A stretch of 64,000 bases of DNA from Symsagittifera roscoffensis (lineage: Eukaryota > Xenacoelomorpha > Acoela > Convolutidae), in assembly GCF_963678635.1 (NCBI RefSeq), contig NC_087067.1, forward strand, positions 23,753,547 to 23,817,546, written 5' to 3'. Positions 31,789 through 44,800 of this stretch are shown in pieces. The notes beneath the pieces are model-generated. The model searched no databases. It was not told where the DNA came from and saw only the letters and a program-made list of their open reading frames with translations. The position numbers and the translations under genes were made by a program. Within the stretch, counting starts at the first letter, position 1, and every line of letters begins with the position of its first letter.

Positions 31789-34700
31789 ATGGACAACTTT
31801 AATTTGAACGAGTACATGGAACTGGCAGAGGCGTACGTAGGACCGATGATAGATGCGATCTATCGTCGGCTGATGGATCGAGACTTCGCTCTGGAGGACC
31901 CAGAGGTAGTCATGTTGCTGGCCGTTTTAATAAACATCTTGGGGCATAATAACCGTGGCGACCGCCCCACGGATATCTTTTTGATGGCAGCATATGGAGA
32001 AATAGGAGTAATAGACCGCCCGAACATGAGGGTAATGAGGTGGAGAAACGGGGCTCTCTCAGGGAGTGACTTCGCGAACGAGCCTGGATTGAGAAATTCC
32101 CGGACATACCAACCAGGCGAGATGCCTCTGCCAAACAAGCCTAGGCCTGGTCTGAGAAGGATGCATCAGGAGATGAACAGCGATGCTGCCTCGTCTAGTT
32201 CACAACTCAGAGCAGCTGTGCCGCCAAAGAGGACGAGAGTAGAGGAAGAGGTTCAGACGAACGGAACCATGCAAGATCTTAACGGGACGATAGAAGAACT
32301 GGAGAAGACCAAAAGGGAGCTGGACGAAATGACCAAAACCATGCTCAGTACAGAAGAAGATAGAGACATGTTGAAGAAACTGTTTGAAGATTGTAACAAG
32401 AAACAGTGTGAAGGAATAGAGTACTTGAGGCGAGAGTACAAAGAGCGATCGGAGCGGCTGGCGTTGACGACAGCCGTAGAAAATGTGATACCTACAAGGA
32501 ATATTCCTCGTGGGCAGTCCCCGATGGAGTTTTTGACGCCTTGAGAGTTGATTCAGACGACGGTGACGCAACTCCCGGCTACAACCGGTCGAGTGACAAT
32601 CCCGGACCCGACGTGACCCAGTCGTGGAGCAAACGGTGAAAAAATTGATAGAAAGAGCTGGGCGATAGGTCGCTAATAGGAATGCGCCAGGTTCCGGGGT
32701 GACTGCACCCTATGGAACAATCGATGACACGGGCAGAGTACAACTCTCCCAAGAGTTTATGACTAGAACGGGAGCTAGTGATACGACGTTACCGACAAAG
32801 AGCTCCAAGGTTCCAGATAGAAAGATACGAGAAGTACCGATGAAGAAAGTGTCCCGAGTGATTGACGTGCAGAAGAACAACCAGTTGAGGTATAGCTTCA
32901 CGGGAGTTCCGGACACTGATTCGCGAGCCTGCTTCAATCGATCCTTTTGGAACCCAGCAGTAAACCTGCAGCAACCGCAACTTGGGACATCACATCTGTT
33001 ACTGGGGGACAGCTTAGTCAGATTGCTCCAGAATTTGAGGACCTCCTGGATCACTACGGTGATGGCCTTTGGAGCGCAACGATAGCCCAGCTATTTCGGA
33101 TGGTGGAGCTGATGAACCCAGGGAGGAAACCTAATATAATGATCCTAATAGGAACAAATAAGGTGTCAAGAGGCTCAGGTGAGGAGGAGGCACTATGGGA
33201 ATCGATGATTGTGTGCCTATTTACTACTCTCTGGCATAAATTCAAGTGCACGGTACTGACCGGTTGCACCGTACCAATGAGCACAAAAACGCTGAATGCG
33301 ACAGGAAGAAGACATAATGAAGGTGTCATCAGGTGGAACAACATCCTGAGAAATCTTCCGAGTCGGAACGCTGGACGGTTGATCCTGATGGACAACCAAC
33401 ACGAGCTGAGAGCCATGGATCAGGCCAGACTAACCATTGATGAGATCTACTTTGACAGCATTGAAGGACAAGCTTGGTTGAACCGAGTCGTTCAGGAGCG
33501 TTTGGATGAAATGGAAGTTGAGCTCTTTGACACGGGAGTGCTGAAGAAGGAGGAAACTGCGAATGAACCGGCGATTTCAACCTTTGTGCCCCCTAACTTG
33601 GAAACACTTTTGGGAACGGTCCCAGCCGTGACGACCTACAGGTCGTAAAGCTCTAGCGAGCCGGGGCAAAGGACAGATGTAAAAGATCGATTGGGGGAAG
33701 CACCAATGAGAAGAACCATCCATCCCAGGCGAAGATTAGGACCTGTCAATCCGACCGCGGAGACAACCAGCACCTCTAGATCGGAGACAAGATCAAAAAC
33801 GACGAGCAACAGTCGAGAGGAGCGACGCCCAAACAGGAACTCTTTGGTGTGGTCGAGGCCCATACCTTCTCCCTGGCATAAGATCTGATGAAACTGAACC
33901 TTCAGACGGTAAGCTTTGCTGCAGATGCCATGAGGATGTTGAATGGAGCGAGATTGTCTGTCAATGGACTGTACTCAATAACAGGCGTGGACTGGTTAAT
34001 AGCCGCTGGCATAATCTTCAGCTCTAGAACCGCCTTGAGATTTGCCGATTTAAAGGGACTGCCCTCAAACAATACGATGGATCCAGTGAATGCAAGACCT
34101 TTGCAAGATGGGAAATGGGCCTTCACCAAGATAACACCGAGAGCCGTGTTTGCACTGTCTGCGGGATATGCACAGCTCCCGGATGGACTGAAGTTTGTAT
34201 ATGCGATGGTGGCTTTGCTCTCGGAAGGGAAATATGATGTGATCATATCGGCCGCAAATCGCGGAATAGAGATAGAGAATCTGAGGCCACTCAGGGCTGA
34301 ATTACCTGCGGTGTAGTCTGACATCTCAAATGCGATGCGAGGATTTAAGGACCATTCACTACCAATGCTAGTGTTAGACGAGGTACTGGGGTTGGATCTG
34401 TACAACTTCAGCCGACAGCTCAAATTGAAGCCAGGAATTGACGTGACCATAGAGTGATCGTGGCGATGTCAAACGATTTATGTATGACAGAGCTCATTTG
34501 AACCAGAGCTCATTTGGAGGCGATGGTTTTGAGAACGAAACCAGAGGCTAACCAGTGGCTGCACTTGACCCCTCGGATAGCAGCTTTGGGCGCGGATGCT
34601 TTCGAGCGAGGCCCAGTGATGATCAGGAAGATCCATGCCTACTTAGTGAAAGAGGTAAACCTGGCCAAAAATGCTGAAGATAAATCAGCCGAGTTCGTAA

Positions 34701-37700
34701 ACAGAGTGTGCCAAGTGACCCTGGAAGCTTTCTGGACACAGAATTTGAAAAAAGAAGAAGGCTTTGACCGGACTGACAGCATGTTGGAAGGGCTAGGAGC
34801 CGAATGGACCGCGTCCTTCTTGGCAAAAATATACCCTTCACTTTCTCTATACCTGATAAAAGAATTCCTCCAAGTAGTCGTAGAAAGATCAATCGTTGAT
34901 TACTAGCCCTATTCGTGACGTTTGGAGCAGAGAACTTTGTGAAAGGACCAGCGATACTGCTCAATGAAGGAGTACAGAACTTGCGATTAGATGGACTTCT
35001 AACGTTGATTGCGATAACGCATGGAAACTTGGGAGGGTTGATGAATTTGACACGCTATCTGGAGCAGATGAGAGAGAATGTGAGGAAGTTCGACGTGAAA
35101 CTATCTACGGATTCCTGGAACAAGATAAGAGATTTGCGACATACTCTTATCCAGCACCTCCTGCAGCAGAATCGCTTTGGAACAGGAGGGGATGAAACGA
35201 TTGAGAGGGAGGATGATGTGCGACGTCATGCTGGGGGCATGCCCCTACTAACTGATCTGAGCTTAGCTATGAGGACCGATCCCTTAGCATTGATCAGAGG
35301 AGCCACGGAGTTCGTGACGGTCATATTTGGACCGGCAGTCACGTTTGCGTTCCCTGATTTTAAGGTGGAAACATGCAGGAGTTCGGTGCTAAACCTGAAC
35401 CTCATATCAGCAGTGGACGGAAGCGCGCTGAATTGGTGTGAGCAGCGTGTACTGCGAGAGCTCATGAGCGAAGACCTATTGTTTGCAAAGATATCGGAGC
35501 CAGAGATGACGGTCATTATTTTTGACGATCACTTCCGTGATCGTATGGGAGAAGTGGATAGAGGACACATCGAGGTGTTCCCAAAGCTCTGGAACTTAAG
35601 GCCGCATGATAAAACGAATGGCGAGATCACGACAATTCCTCGTCTAATGACCGCGTACCATAAGGTGAGAGACGAGACGAAAGACTGGGGTGATTACAAG
35701 AAACTGCCGGAGGAAATCCCTGAATTCCCTCTGATAAGAAGGATGCTGCTCGAAGCAGTCTCCGCAGTGCAAACCCCTAGGATGGGAGCCTTTGAGACTA
35801 ACGAAAGTAGAATGGCGAAATTCTCTGAAATGATGGATCCGGGGATTATTGGCAAAAACGTTGCAGTGCTGCAGTATACGCAGTTTACTTACACTGATGA
35901 AGCAACGAGGAGACGAATGAGCAATGCAGCGACTCCGAAGCCTGGGAGGTTTGACGGGGAATGGGCGAAACTGGATCTAGCGCCTATAATTATGAGAGGC
36001 AAGGCTGACTTACCAGAAGCCTACCTAATCTTAACGAGTGTAAAACCAGGGTTAACAGTGGGAGGAACCCCACAGACTAGAACCATGCTAGCCCCTTTCG
36101 GACATCAAGAGGTCAAAATAGTTCATGGAGAGGAGGAAGTTCAGTCCGCTGGCAGACTAATTATACCGAAATTTCCTTGGCAAGGAGTGAAGAACAAGGG
36201 CTTTTGAGTTCGGGAAAGAGTCCGAGACGAGACAATGGGCAGGGAGGAAGCCGTCGATCAGAATAACCTAAGCAACAGGAAACCGATCAAGCCGAGAAAG
36301 AAGACGATAAGGCTTCGACAGGAGGGATGACCAGCCTGGACTTCAATTTCCTCAGCAATTTTGAAAAGGGCACGGACACGTTGGGGGCGACGACTGAGCC
36401 GGCAGACGAGGGAACTTCCACGCTGGATTTTCCGTCGGCCTTCATTCTAAAAATTCCGAACAGAAACTCTTAATGGAATTACCAAGGAGAAGAAGGATAG
36501 AAGGCACTGCCAGAGTACCTTTCTTGGGAACGTTGCCCAAATAAGAGTGGGAGGTGCACCACTAATGCGGGATGTCCTTGACAAACTTGACGAGTGAGAA
36601 GGGAGATTGAGCAAGTTGTTGATCGACTCGGCCACTGACGAAAGTGAGGCAAACACTCCTACGAAAATGACGCCGCAAGAAGATAAAGGAGAAGTGGTAT
36701 ATCTGTCAAGAACCCGGAAGGGAACGATGCGATCGAAAATGGTGATTGACAGAATTAATGAAATGAAGATGAAATTGGACAGCAAGGTGATATTGAGGAA
36801 AACGGGGAAGACAAAGGTGGGTTCCGAAATCTCGATGAAATCCGTCAACTCAGCTAAAAGAAAACGCGTCGAAGAAGCTATGGACTTGGAACAAGGTGAT
36901 GATCGATTGCCTGGCACAGACAGGATGTTGACTGACGTAGCAATGGTGCCACCCATTCTCATGGCTGGAATAAAATCAGCCAGGTACAAAACTTAGAAGA
37001 GTGACCGCACTCTGACTGGAGCGACGTTAGAAATGGAGATACTTAGCCAATGTGGAGAGAGTACTCTTAAAGACTTCAAACCATCTCCCATGAATCACAG
37101 AAAGGGAAGCGTCGTAGGACAGCTAATCCCAGTGGAATATAACCGACTAATAGTGTCGGAAACTGTATCGATTGACGAAGCTGCCGGTGGATACATGGAG
37201 ATGATAGAGTACAGAAATTCGGCCAGAGGACACTTAATGGCTCTGGAAGACAAAAGTGCCATCGAAGGTTATTTGGAGACGATGATGCAAGGCACCACCC
37301 TGAAGCAGAAGGCATACGGGACTCTGGTATTGTCTAAAACGCACGCGGAAACGATCGGGCAGTTGGTGAGCCTTCCATGGAGAGCAGCAGTGTTACGATA
37401 CTTCGAAGAAGAAATGAGAACCACGCCAGAGATACACGCTCTGATAGCAATACCGTATGTGAGAACAGAGTTACAACTAAGGTTTGCTTGGTGCATGATT
37501 GGACTGACTCGCGGGGAATATGATTCGGAAGAAAGGAAAAGATCAAAGGGAGAAAAATTACGAGTGTGAGAGATCTGATGACCCTAGAAGGAGCAGCAGT
37601 AGCGTGCGCGAAACGGAGAGACGCTCTCTGTTTCGTTCGGTTTATGATAGAACAAAGTTCAGTGCCAGCATTGAACACTTGTGTCATGATGCTAGGGGAA

Positions 37701-39538
37701 GGCGATGATCGAGCGAAAGCCTTGCTCTTGCTAGCACTGTTAGACATATATCAAAGCAAACCAATGCGAGTGAATATGAAAGAACCCGTGGAACTAGAAT
37801 CGATGAAGAAAATAGACGAAATAAGGAGGTTCTCAAACAAGGAGCAGAGGCTCTCGAAAGAACCTATGGGAGCACTGCCGAAATCCAGTGAACACTGTGG
37901 ACCAATCGGGAAGAAATCATAGAGTTACATATGTGGAATCATAGGGATGGCGTACAACCTCTTCATAAATGAAGACATACGCGATTGTTTCTTTGACTAT
38001 GAGCAAACAGTGTTGCTGAGATTCTGGACGTCAAGAATTGCAACGATAAGAAGCGCTGCTAATCAGCAGACCAAGCTGGGACTAGTCTTGGAGGAAAAGG
38101 TGACTGCACCTTCAGTGCCAAAATCTGACAACAGAGTGGAGTTTGGATTGGGATTCTCGGACGAATTGCTGAAAACGAGTTTGATGGTAAATTGGGAACT
38201 AATGAAACGATCATGGTATCCGAGCCCCAATGCTGATTCGATTCTACATGCGATACAAGACGTGCAGAGGGAATTGAACTCAGACTGTAATTTGCGTGAC
38301 CTGAACATCATCTATAATTTGATGACGACAGCCTCTAAGAGCAACGGAAAAGACAAGGTAGAATTGCCTGGCTGGGGACTGGGTCAAACCTAGTAGTTGT
38401 ATGGCAGAAGTCTGTGGACTGGAAATTCACATCTGTGGAGGTCTGGATTGCGTAAAGACCCTGGAGAAACAACACAAGCAACAGACGATATTGCTTGGGA
38501 ACATTGTGATGAAGGCAAAAACAGAAACGGAACTGATTGCATATTGCCATGGAGGAACCGAGGTGAATCTAGTGACTGCACTGGGATTCTACAGCATGTT
38601 TGGTTCTTTAGAGTCACTATTGAATCTAGAACAAAAGCATGAGATGGTTACGACCATCAGTGTAGAAATGTTTCCGGGACTGTTGCAAACCGAGCAGAAG
38701 TATATTGGAAAGTAGAGAGAAGCGATCGAGGCGGAAATGAACATCCGGCAGAGTGAAACTTATCGAAGACCGACGGGAGCGACATATTTAGTGGGATCAA
38801 CTCTAGCTCCAAAGTGCAAGAGCAGATACCCAGTGCATTTCGTAGCGGTGGATGTGAGAAGTACGAGAACGATCGTGGATCAAGCCTTCTCAGTACCAAA
38901 ATGCGTAAGACTAGCGAGAATGTCGGAAAAAACTTACGATTTACTGTGCAAAAAGTTCTCAGCAGTTTTGGAGAGACCCAAAGAGGAATTAGAATCGATA
39001 CTGGGAAAAAAGTTCATGAGATACGCCAGTGGGAACTTCAGCGACCTTGACAGACAAAAGCAGAAAAAATCAACAGTCACGGATTACAATGCAGTAGATG
39101 AGAATGATGAAGTCCATCATGTGATGATGGAAGTGGATCCTCTACTGGAAGCTTCGGGAAAGCGTAATTGGAGGAGCATCATGTCAACACATGATGAGTT
39201 CCCCTACCATTGCTCGCTACAAAGATGGTGGTACCCTGGGCGTAGTAATCGGGTGTTGATCTGGGACTGTGGAGAGCTTCTCTCCATGGGTTTAACAGGC
39301 TCATCACAGCCATAACGATAGTGATAGAAGGAGTTATGATGGCAATACGGTGGCTGGAAGCTCATGTAAAAGAGAAGAACAGACAGGAGGCGCCGACGAA
39401 AGAACAGTTACAGGAATTGGATTTTCTAAAAGATTTAGATCTTTTTGAGACAATGTTCGAAATCTTGAACGTTCCGAAAACAAACAACAGATTGAAACTG
39501 TGATTGGAATTTTTCAGGAACCATTCCGAGTTGTAACG
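31789..39538 (+). pseudogene. Copy B ORF2 remains, heavily broken and cut by the D LTR
   Basis: It follows the ORF2 plan of copies A and C: N-terminal module ending EMPLPNKP, coiled coil (about 32260-32460), SGNH hydrolase region (about 32985-33520), conserved linker with TGVDWL, second SGNH-like region (incomplete), and the long region of unknown type. Conserved stretches in the latter include LRLDGLLTLIA (about 34981-35020), FGPAVTFAFPD (about 35330), QLRFAWCMIG (about 37470) and SVPKCVRLARMSE (about 38890-38930). It ends where the D LTR begins at 39539, some 180 codons short of the copy C end. About ten breaks in all. Conservation over the whole length shows that the giant ORF2 is an old, standard part of this family, not a one-off capture in copy C. 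Confidence 0.9.
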
Positions 39539-40251
39539 TGTGCCAGTCGGTCATATCTAGAAGTTTGACCTTGAGGGACACGAATATACGTGATTTTGGA
39601 GTGAAGTATTATTTTTCAAAATTTCGAATGGAGCCTGTCATGCTCAGTTTTCTCGCGACAACTGAAAACATCAAATTAAAAAACAGAACGACCGAATTAA
39701 CAATTGCAGGAAAATTGTCAAACAAATACAGTGGGAAATTGCTATTCGCAATTTCTATCGTAGAAAACTAGAGTAGAGCTGTCCTATCTGATATACGAGA
39801 CAAAACAGATACGAGAGCAGAGCTAAAACCAACTGGACCAGTGTGAACCTTCAACGGAAAGGCGGACAAGTGAAGTCTCCCAATGGTCCAGATCCAAAAC
39901 TATGTTCTTGAGTTAAAACTTATTTCCTTAGATTGGAACTCATCGTTAGAAAACTTCTTGAGTTATATTTGATTACATTTATGCCAGAGCCATTAATTAG
40001 TTTAATTACTCTGTTTCTCAAGCGTGCTGCTATGCAAGTACCAAATTTAGTTTTCTCGAGTGTGTTTTATGATTGTTATGTTGAGATAAGGCGAGTTTTA
40101 GGTTGATCCATCTGAAATGGATCAAAGTTCCACTGTCTAATAAAAAGTAACTTAACGGATTGTTCCGAGCCTGTTTTTAATGGCGTTCGTGTATTTTGGG
40201 TATCTCGAGACCTAAGTATGGGAACGTTCTTATTTTCTAGAGTGGGGGGAT
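39539..40251 (+). mobile_element. Copy D: A-subfamily LTR, cut by copy C
   Basis: Starts TGTGCCAGTCGG exactly like the copy A LTR and aligns with its first ~700 bp in the plus orientation. It lies inside the ORF2 of copy B with no polypurine tract before it. It differs strongly from B's own 5' LTR (only patchy similarity in the shared part), so it is not B's 3' LTR but a separate insertion, either a solo LTR or the 5' LTR of another plus-strand element. At 40251 it is interrupted by copy C; about 180 bp of the LTR should resume beyond the right edge. Confidence 0.78.
40103..40144 (+). promoter_or_regulatory. LTR stem-loop followed by poly(A) signal (copy D)
   Basis: Arms TTGATCCAT and ATGGATCAA (40103-40125), five-base loop, then AATAAA at 40139-40144. 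Spacing and arms are identical to copy A. Confidence 0.6.
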
Positions 40252-41135
40252 TGTAACATTCGCCCAAATATCACACAGCGACGGAGCGTAGAAAAAGTAC
40301 CTATCAACGACTGGCAGGCGTCAGTTACCTTAATTCTACTCGTTTTTCACCGTCTCGACCTTGCCAGTTGATTTTCTGGTCTGTTTAGGGCAAAGTAAAA
40401 AGTTACCATTTTTAGGCCATCAGTCAAACGACTTTTGATCAGCTTTCGTTTGCATGCGAACACAACCACATAGCTGAGTCTCGGATCCTCAGACTACGTG
40501 ATTGTCATTAAAAACACGGCTCGAACCACCTGTTTTATTATGTTTTTGTGTGACAGTTTTATATTAAATCCATTGGAGATGGATTGACCCTTTCCTTTTT
40601 CTATCTACTCATGCTCTGAAATAATAAATAATAACGGTGTTAATTAAGATCTAGGACATTACAGCAGCTGTTATAGTCAGTTTTCACAGTCCCTTCACAT
40701 ATAACAGTCTCTGGGGGACCAAGCCTCCGCTCCCGTGATTTTCTTGAGATAACACTCTTATCTCCTATATTTCGTGTCTCGGGAGGGTTCCGTGGTATTT
40801 CTCTTCCCCCCACTGAAGCCTCCGTCTCCACAAATATCTGTCGCTAAGGTCCTTATTGTGTGTTCTTGCCACGATAAGAGGCTCCGTGTTTTCCTGTCTC
40901 TGATACAACTGTTCTTCACAAAATATGGCGTCGTTCTTGTTTTCGTCTTTTTTATTCAAAATGGCCGTCTTTTCTCTATTTCTCAGAAATGTTCTTCTTC
41001 CAATCGAAATTTTAAAAATAAAAATTCTAGAACATTCTGACCCTCCGTCGCAACACTTTTCTGTTCATAAGGCCTTTAGTCACTTTTTTTTCTGTCGCGG
41101 GAAGGTTATGCTGTGTCATCCGGCAGAATGGCACA
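40252..41135 (-). repeat. Copy C 3' LTR (884 bp)
   Basis: On the minus strand starts TGTGCCATTCTGCC at 41135 and ends GGGCGAATGTTACA at 40252. Length matches the A LTR (886 bp). It contains the conserved stem-loop and AATAAA, and its outer end is repeated at 63823-64000. Immediately upstream on the sense strand is the polypurine tract. Confidence 0.88.
40534..40585 (-). promoter_or_regulatory. LTR stem-loop followed by poly(A) signal (copy C)
   Basis: Arms AATCCAT and ATGGATT (40567-40585), five-base loop. AATAAA lies 27 bases further on the sense strand (40539-40534). The outer arm bases differ from A and D but still pair. Confidence 0.55.
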
Positions 41136-41178
41136 TACTCCCCGGACAAGTCTCCATCAATGTCCCTATTGATCGCAT
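41136..41178 (-). promoter_or_regulatory. Polypurine tract and duplicated upstream block (copy C)
   Basis: Sense strand CTTGTCCGGGGAGTA lies directly before the LTR start TGTG, the expected place for the plus-strand primer. About 40 bases here (41136-41176) are a diverged duplicate of the block at 51802-51845 inside gag-pol: both contain CGATC, GGGAC, GATGGA and TTGTCCGGGGAGT in the same order and spacing. The duplicate is non-coding here and coding there. Confidence 0.65.
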
Positions 41179-41885
41179 AACACCGGGTTATCGTCAAGTA
41201 GTTATCCAGTTTTCAGTAACCAATCTTACAAATTGCATAAGAAAATGAAATTTATCTACTCCACTTCAACTCACTACGTGTTCACAAATGGCATCGTACT
41301 ACATCTCACTGCCTTTCAACATTTTCACAAAATTTGCACCATGAGGAGTGTCCTAGATAAAATTTCTTTTCTGACTACTTACGTCGTCTTGTTATAAAAC
41401 TTCTTTTCGCTCTTTGTGATTAAAAAGTGGGACGTGGCACGGCCACGCACCCGTTAAAATTAACTTAACTTCACTCACCAAGTATAATCAGTCATTTATG
41501 CGGTCCTTTCAATATTAAAACTAAGAAACTCTGTGGCTAGGAAAGTTATTGAGTTACCCACCCTTCTCGAGCGAATTTACTCAAACTTACCATGTCGCCA
41601 CACAGTGAATTTGTGTCTTACACAGGTTAAAAACTTCAGTCGGGAATAAATAGGTAAATATACTCACCTATGTTCCTTATATACATACATAGATAGTAGT
41701 AACTAAAATCAACAATTTCAACAATTTTAACAATTGCAACAATTTTCAAAGTTTGGTCTGACCAAACTAAATCAAAACAAAAAGTTTAACAAGTTCAATA
41801 ATCAAAACTTGGTTGATTTGTTCAAGTTTTTACACACAAAGACAATCAAGTTTTTTTCTCCTTCTCTTCTCTTCTTCGGTCATCT
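41179..41885 (-). other. 3' untranslated region of copy C
   Basis: About 0.7 kb between the ORF2 stop and the polypurine tract. A/T-rich, with no recognisable gene. A repetitive CAA/AAC-rich patch (about 41700-41780) and a pyrimidine-rich patch on the + strand (41850-41876) lie close to the ORF2 end. Confidence 0.6.
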
Positions 41886-44800
41886 TCATTCCATCATTTC
41901 TCCATCCTGATGTTCAGCGTCACTGTCTTCCAGAACTTTCTCTAACATGTCCAGAGAGTTGCGGGCCGTGCCCCAACCCTCCTGTTCCAACAGCCTCGGT
42001 TTGCAACAAGGTAGCAAGTCCACATTCACCTTCTGCTCCCGGTTCCTGCAAAAGCTGTTGTGAAGACACAGGCTCACGTTTCGTTCTAGGTCAGCTCTTA
42101 AGACCTCTTTCTTCTCATCTTCAGTAACACAAGGCGTTCCAGCTACCCGCTTCACCGCTGTGGTGACCGCGTTTCTGTGCGTCAAGAATGCTCGTTTATA
42201 GGCTCCTGGTCCCATATCTAGCTGGAAAGATTGATAGGCTTCCGTATTCCTTGACATGTGACGCTTCGCGCGTTCATACATCCAAGATGTCATCACTGCA
42301 CGGAACCAAGGCATCAATCTTTGCCTTGACCATATTCTTTCAATGGCTTTAGGTATTCTCAGAACCTTGCAGGTGGTTCTGAAAACATCCAATTCACTAC
42401 TCATTTTCACGTTGCTCAGCTGTTCAGGAGTCGGCACGGCCGTCTCCTGCTCACTTGTGTCTGCGTTAGCCTCCAACCATCTCACTGCTAGCATGGCGCT
42501 AACCACCACGATTGACACTTGTTGATTCTGATCGGGCAACCCCGTGGAGTACAACTCCTCCACGTCCCAGACTAGGATCAGATTCCCGCGTTTAGGGTAC
42601 CACAACGTCTGCGCCAAGCAGTGGCAAGGATACTCCCCATGGGTTCTCACTATGTTCCTTCGGGTCCGATACCCTGAGGCTCCCAGCAACGGTTCCACTT
42701 CCATCAGGATTCTATGTAAATCGTCTTTCTCTTCTATGGTGGGGAATTCAGTGGGTAACGCTCCACTCGCTTTCTGTTTCTGGAACTCACTCACGTTGCC
42801 TTCGTTCAGTCTCATGAACTCTTCACCCACAACGTCTTGCAACTCGCCTTCGGATCTCTTCGGGACTGCCCGAAAGATCTTTGCCAACAAGTCATATGAC
42901 CTCTCTGACATTCTGGCCAACCTCACGCACTTTGGCACAGAGAAAAGTTGGTCAACCAACACTTGTTGCGTCCTCGCATCCATCACCACCATGTGCGTAG
43001 GATACTTGCTATTACAATACGGCGCTGAGCTTGAACCCACCAGATATTTTGAACCAGTAGGTCTGTGATAGGCTTCACTATCCTTCAGATTCATTTCATT
43101 CTCTAGGGCTTCTCGCCAGCCTCCAATCTTTTGCTCTGTCTGTAATGCTCCAGGGAATATTTCCACGCTGAGGGACGTCACTAGCTCATGGGCACGCTCC
43201 AAGCGCTCGAGCGATTCTATCGAACTCGTCATGCTGCAAAATCCCAAGGCTGTGATCAGGTTTACGTCCGTCACCCCATGGCAGTCTGCGACCAACTCCA
43301 TGGCACTCTTATCTGACATGCTCAATCTTCCGTACAATCGTGCCAGTTGTCGATGCTGCTCGCTTAGCGTAATCAGGCAGTGTCCCAGGTTACAAACATG
43401 TCCTTCCATCCCACTGTGTTGAGCCAAGCATGTGCCTTGCTTCAACCAATTACTCGATGTACCTTCCTCGGACAGCTCCGTGGACGGGTTGTTCTTCTTC
43501 TTCGTCAATCTCATGGCCAGCAGGTGATGTATCATGGCCAGATCATGTGAACTCGCATCATCATCCCGTTCTAACATGACATCCGCGGTCATGTCCCAGA
43601 TTAAGCCTGCGTTAGGATGGGGACACCAGGAAGGTTTCATAAGTTCCCACATCACTACTAGACTGGTTTTCAAGGGACCGCCCCAAGAACCACAATCAAA
43701 ACTCACTTGCCCTTTTAGCTCGGGAATCGAGGGCTCGACTACTCGTTCTTCCAAAATAATTCCAAGCTTGGGTTGTTCCACCATCAACATTCCAATTTCC
43801 TTAATCCGTTCAACCCAGAAGTTGAGCACAGTGACTTGCTCGTAGTCGAAGTATGCTTCCCTGGCTTCTTCGTTCACGAAGGGATTATACGCCATCCCCG
43901 GTATGCCAGACACGTATTGGAACGACTTCAGTTTCCCTAGTGTTGCAAACTCCTTTTGTCCTCTGGCCGCTTCAATCAAGTCTCTGCTCACTCTCAATTC
44001 TTTGTTGGAGTATCTTCTCACCTCTTCCAACTTGCGATAGCTTTCCATATCATTCGACTCCTTGCTTGGCACGGTCAATGGCATGTCCTGATATAGCTCT
44101 AGGAGTGCCCTAAGGAAGTTCCTTTCGCAATCAACTCCCTTTTGCCGAATGATCTTTATACATTCTCCCAACACAAGAGTGGGGATGCGATCCACCACGA
44201 ACCTGACAAAGCAAAGGGCATCCTTACGCTTAGCCCATGCTATCGCTGAATCGTCTTTCGAAATCAATGCTCGTAGAGCTTCCATTAACTCTAGCTCCTG
44301 TTCTCGTGATTTCGAGTCATTACTGGCTTCATACTCCGCCTTTTTGATGCCCATCAAGCACCAAGCCAACCGTACTTGCAGATCAGTTCTCACGCAAGGA
44401 TGAGCCAGGTATGCTGCTACCGTCGCAGGTGCATTCATCGTCTCATCGAAGTATTTCTGGAGGGCCGCCCTCCAAGAAATCTCTAGCAGTTTTTCCAATC
44501 CAATTTCAATCGCTTCTGATGACATCACTGTGCCATACTCTCTTCGATTGAAGTTAGAGTTCTCCGTAAGCCCTTTCAGATATTCTTGCATGGCCCGCTT
44601 TTCACTCCAAGCCATCAGGTGCCCTCTCGCGGAGTTCCTCGCTTTCAACATCTCCACATAACCCCCTGCCGGATCTCCCATGTGGACCGATTCCGGCACA
44701 GTTATTCGACTGTACTCGACCACGTCGAGTTGTCCTTCCAGTTTCAACTTGGCCATGTTGATCCGCGAGGGCCTATAATCTTCAAGTCCTCCAGATCCAC

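Larger units (their letters stand above)
18992..39538 (+). mobile_element. Copy B: old, heavily broken Ty3/gypsy-type giant element
   Basis: Plus-strand copy made of the last 399 bp of its 5' LTR, primer site, 2.9-kb leader, gag-pol remains and most of ORF2. Both outer ends are interrupted: its 5' LTR by copy A and its ORF2 by the D LTR. The missing pieces should lie outside the window on both sides. Its reverse transcriptase and 5' LTR are closer to copy C than to copy A. There are clearly more than ten breaks over the whole element, so it is the oldest layer here. Confidence 0.88.

Noticed and set aside
39539-40251. Copy B's own 3' LTR
   Set aside because: It is far closer to the A LTR than to B's 5' LTR, no polypurine tract precedes it, and B's ORF2 is not finished at that point.
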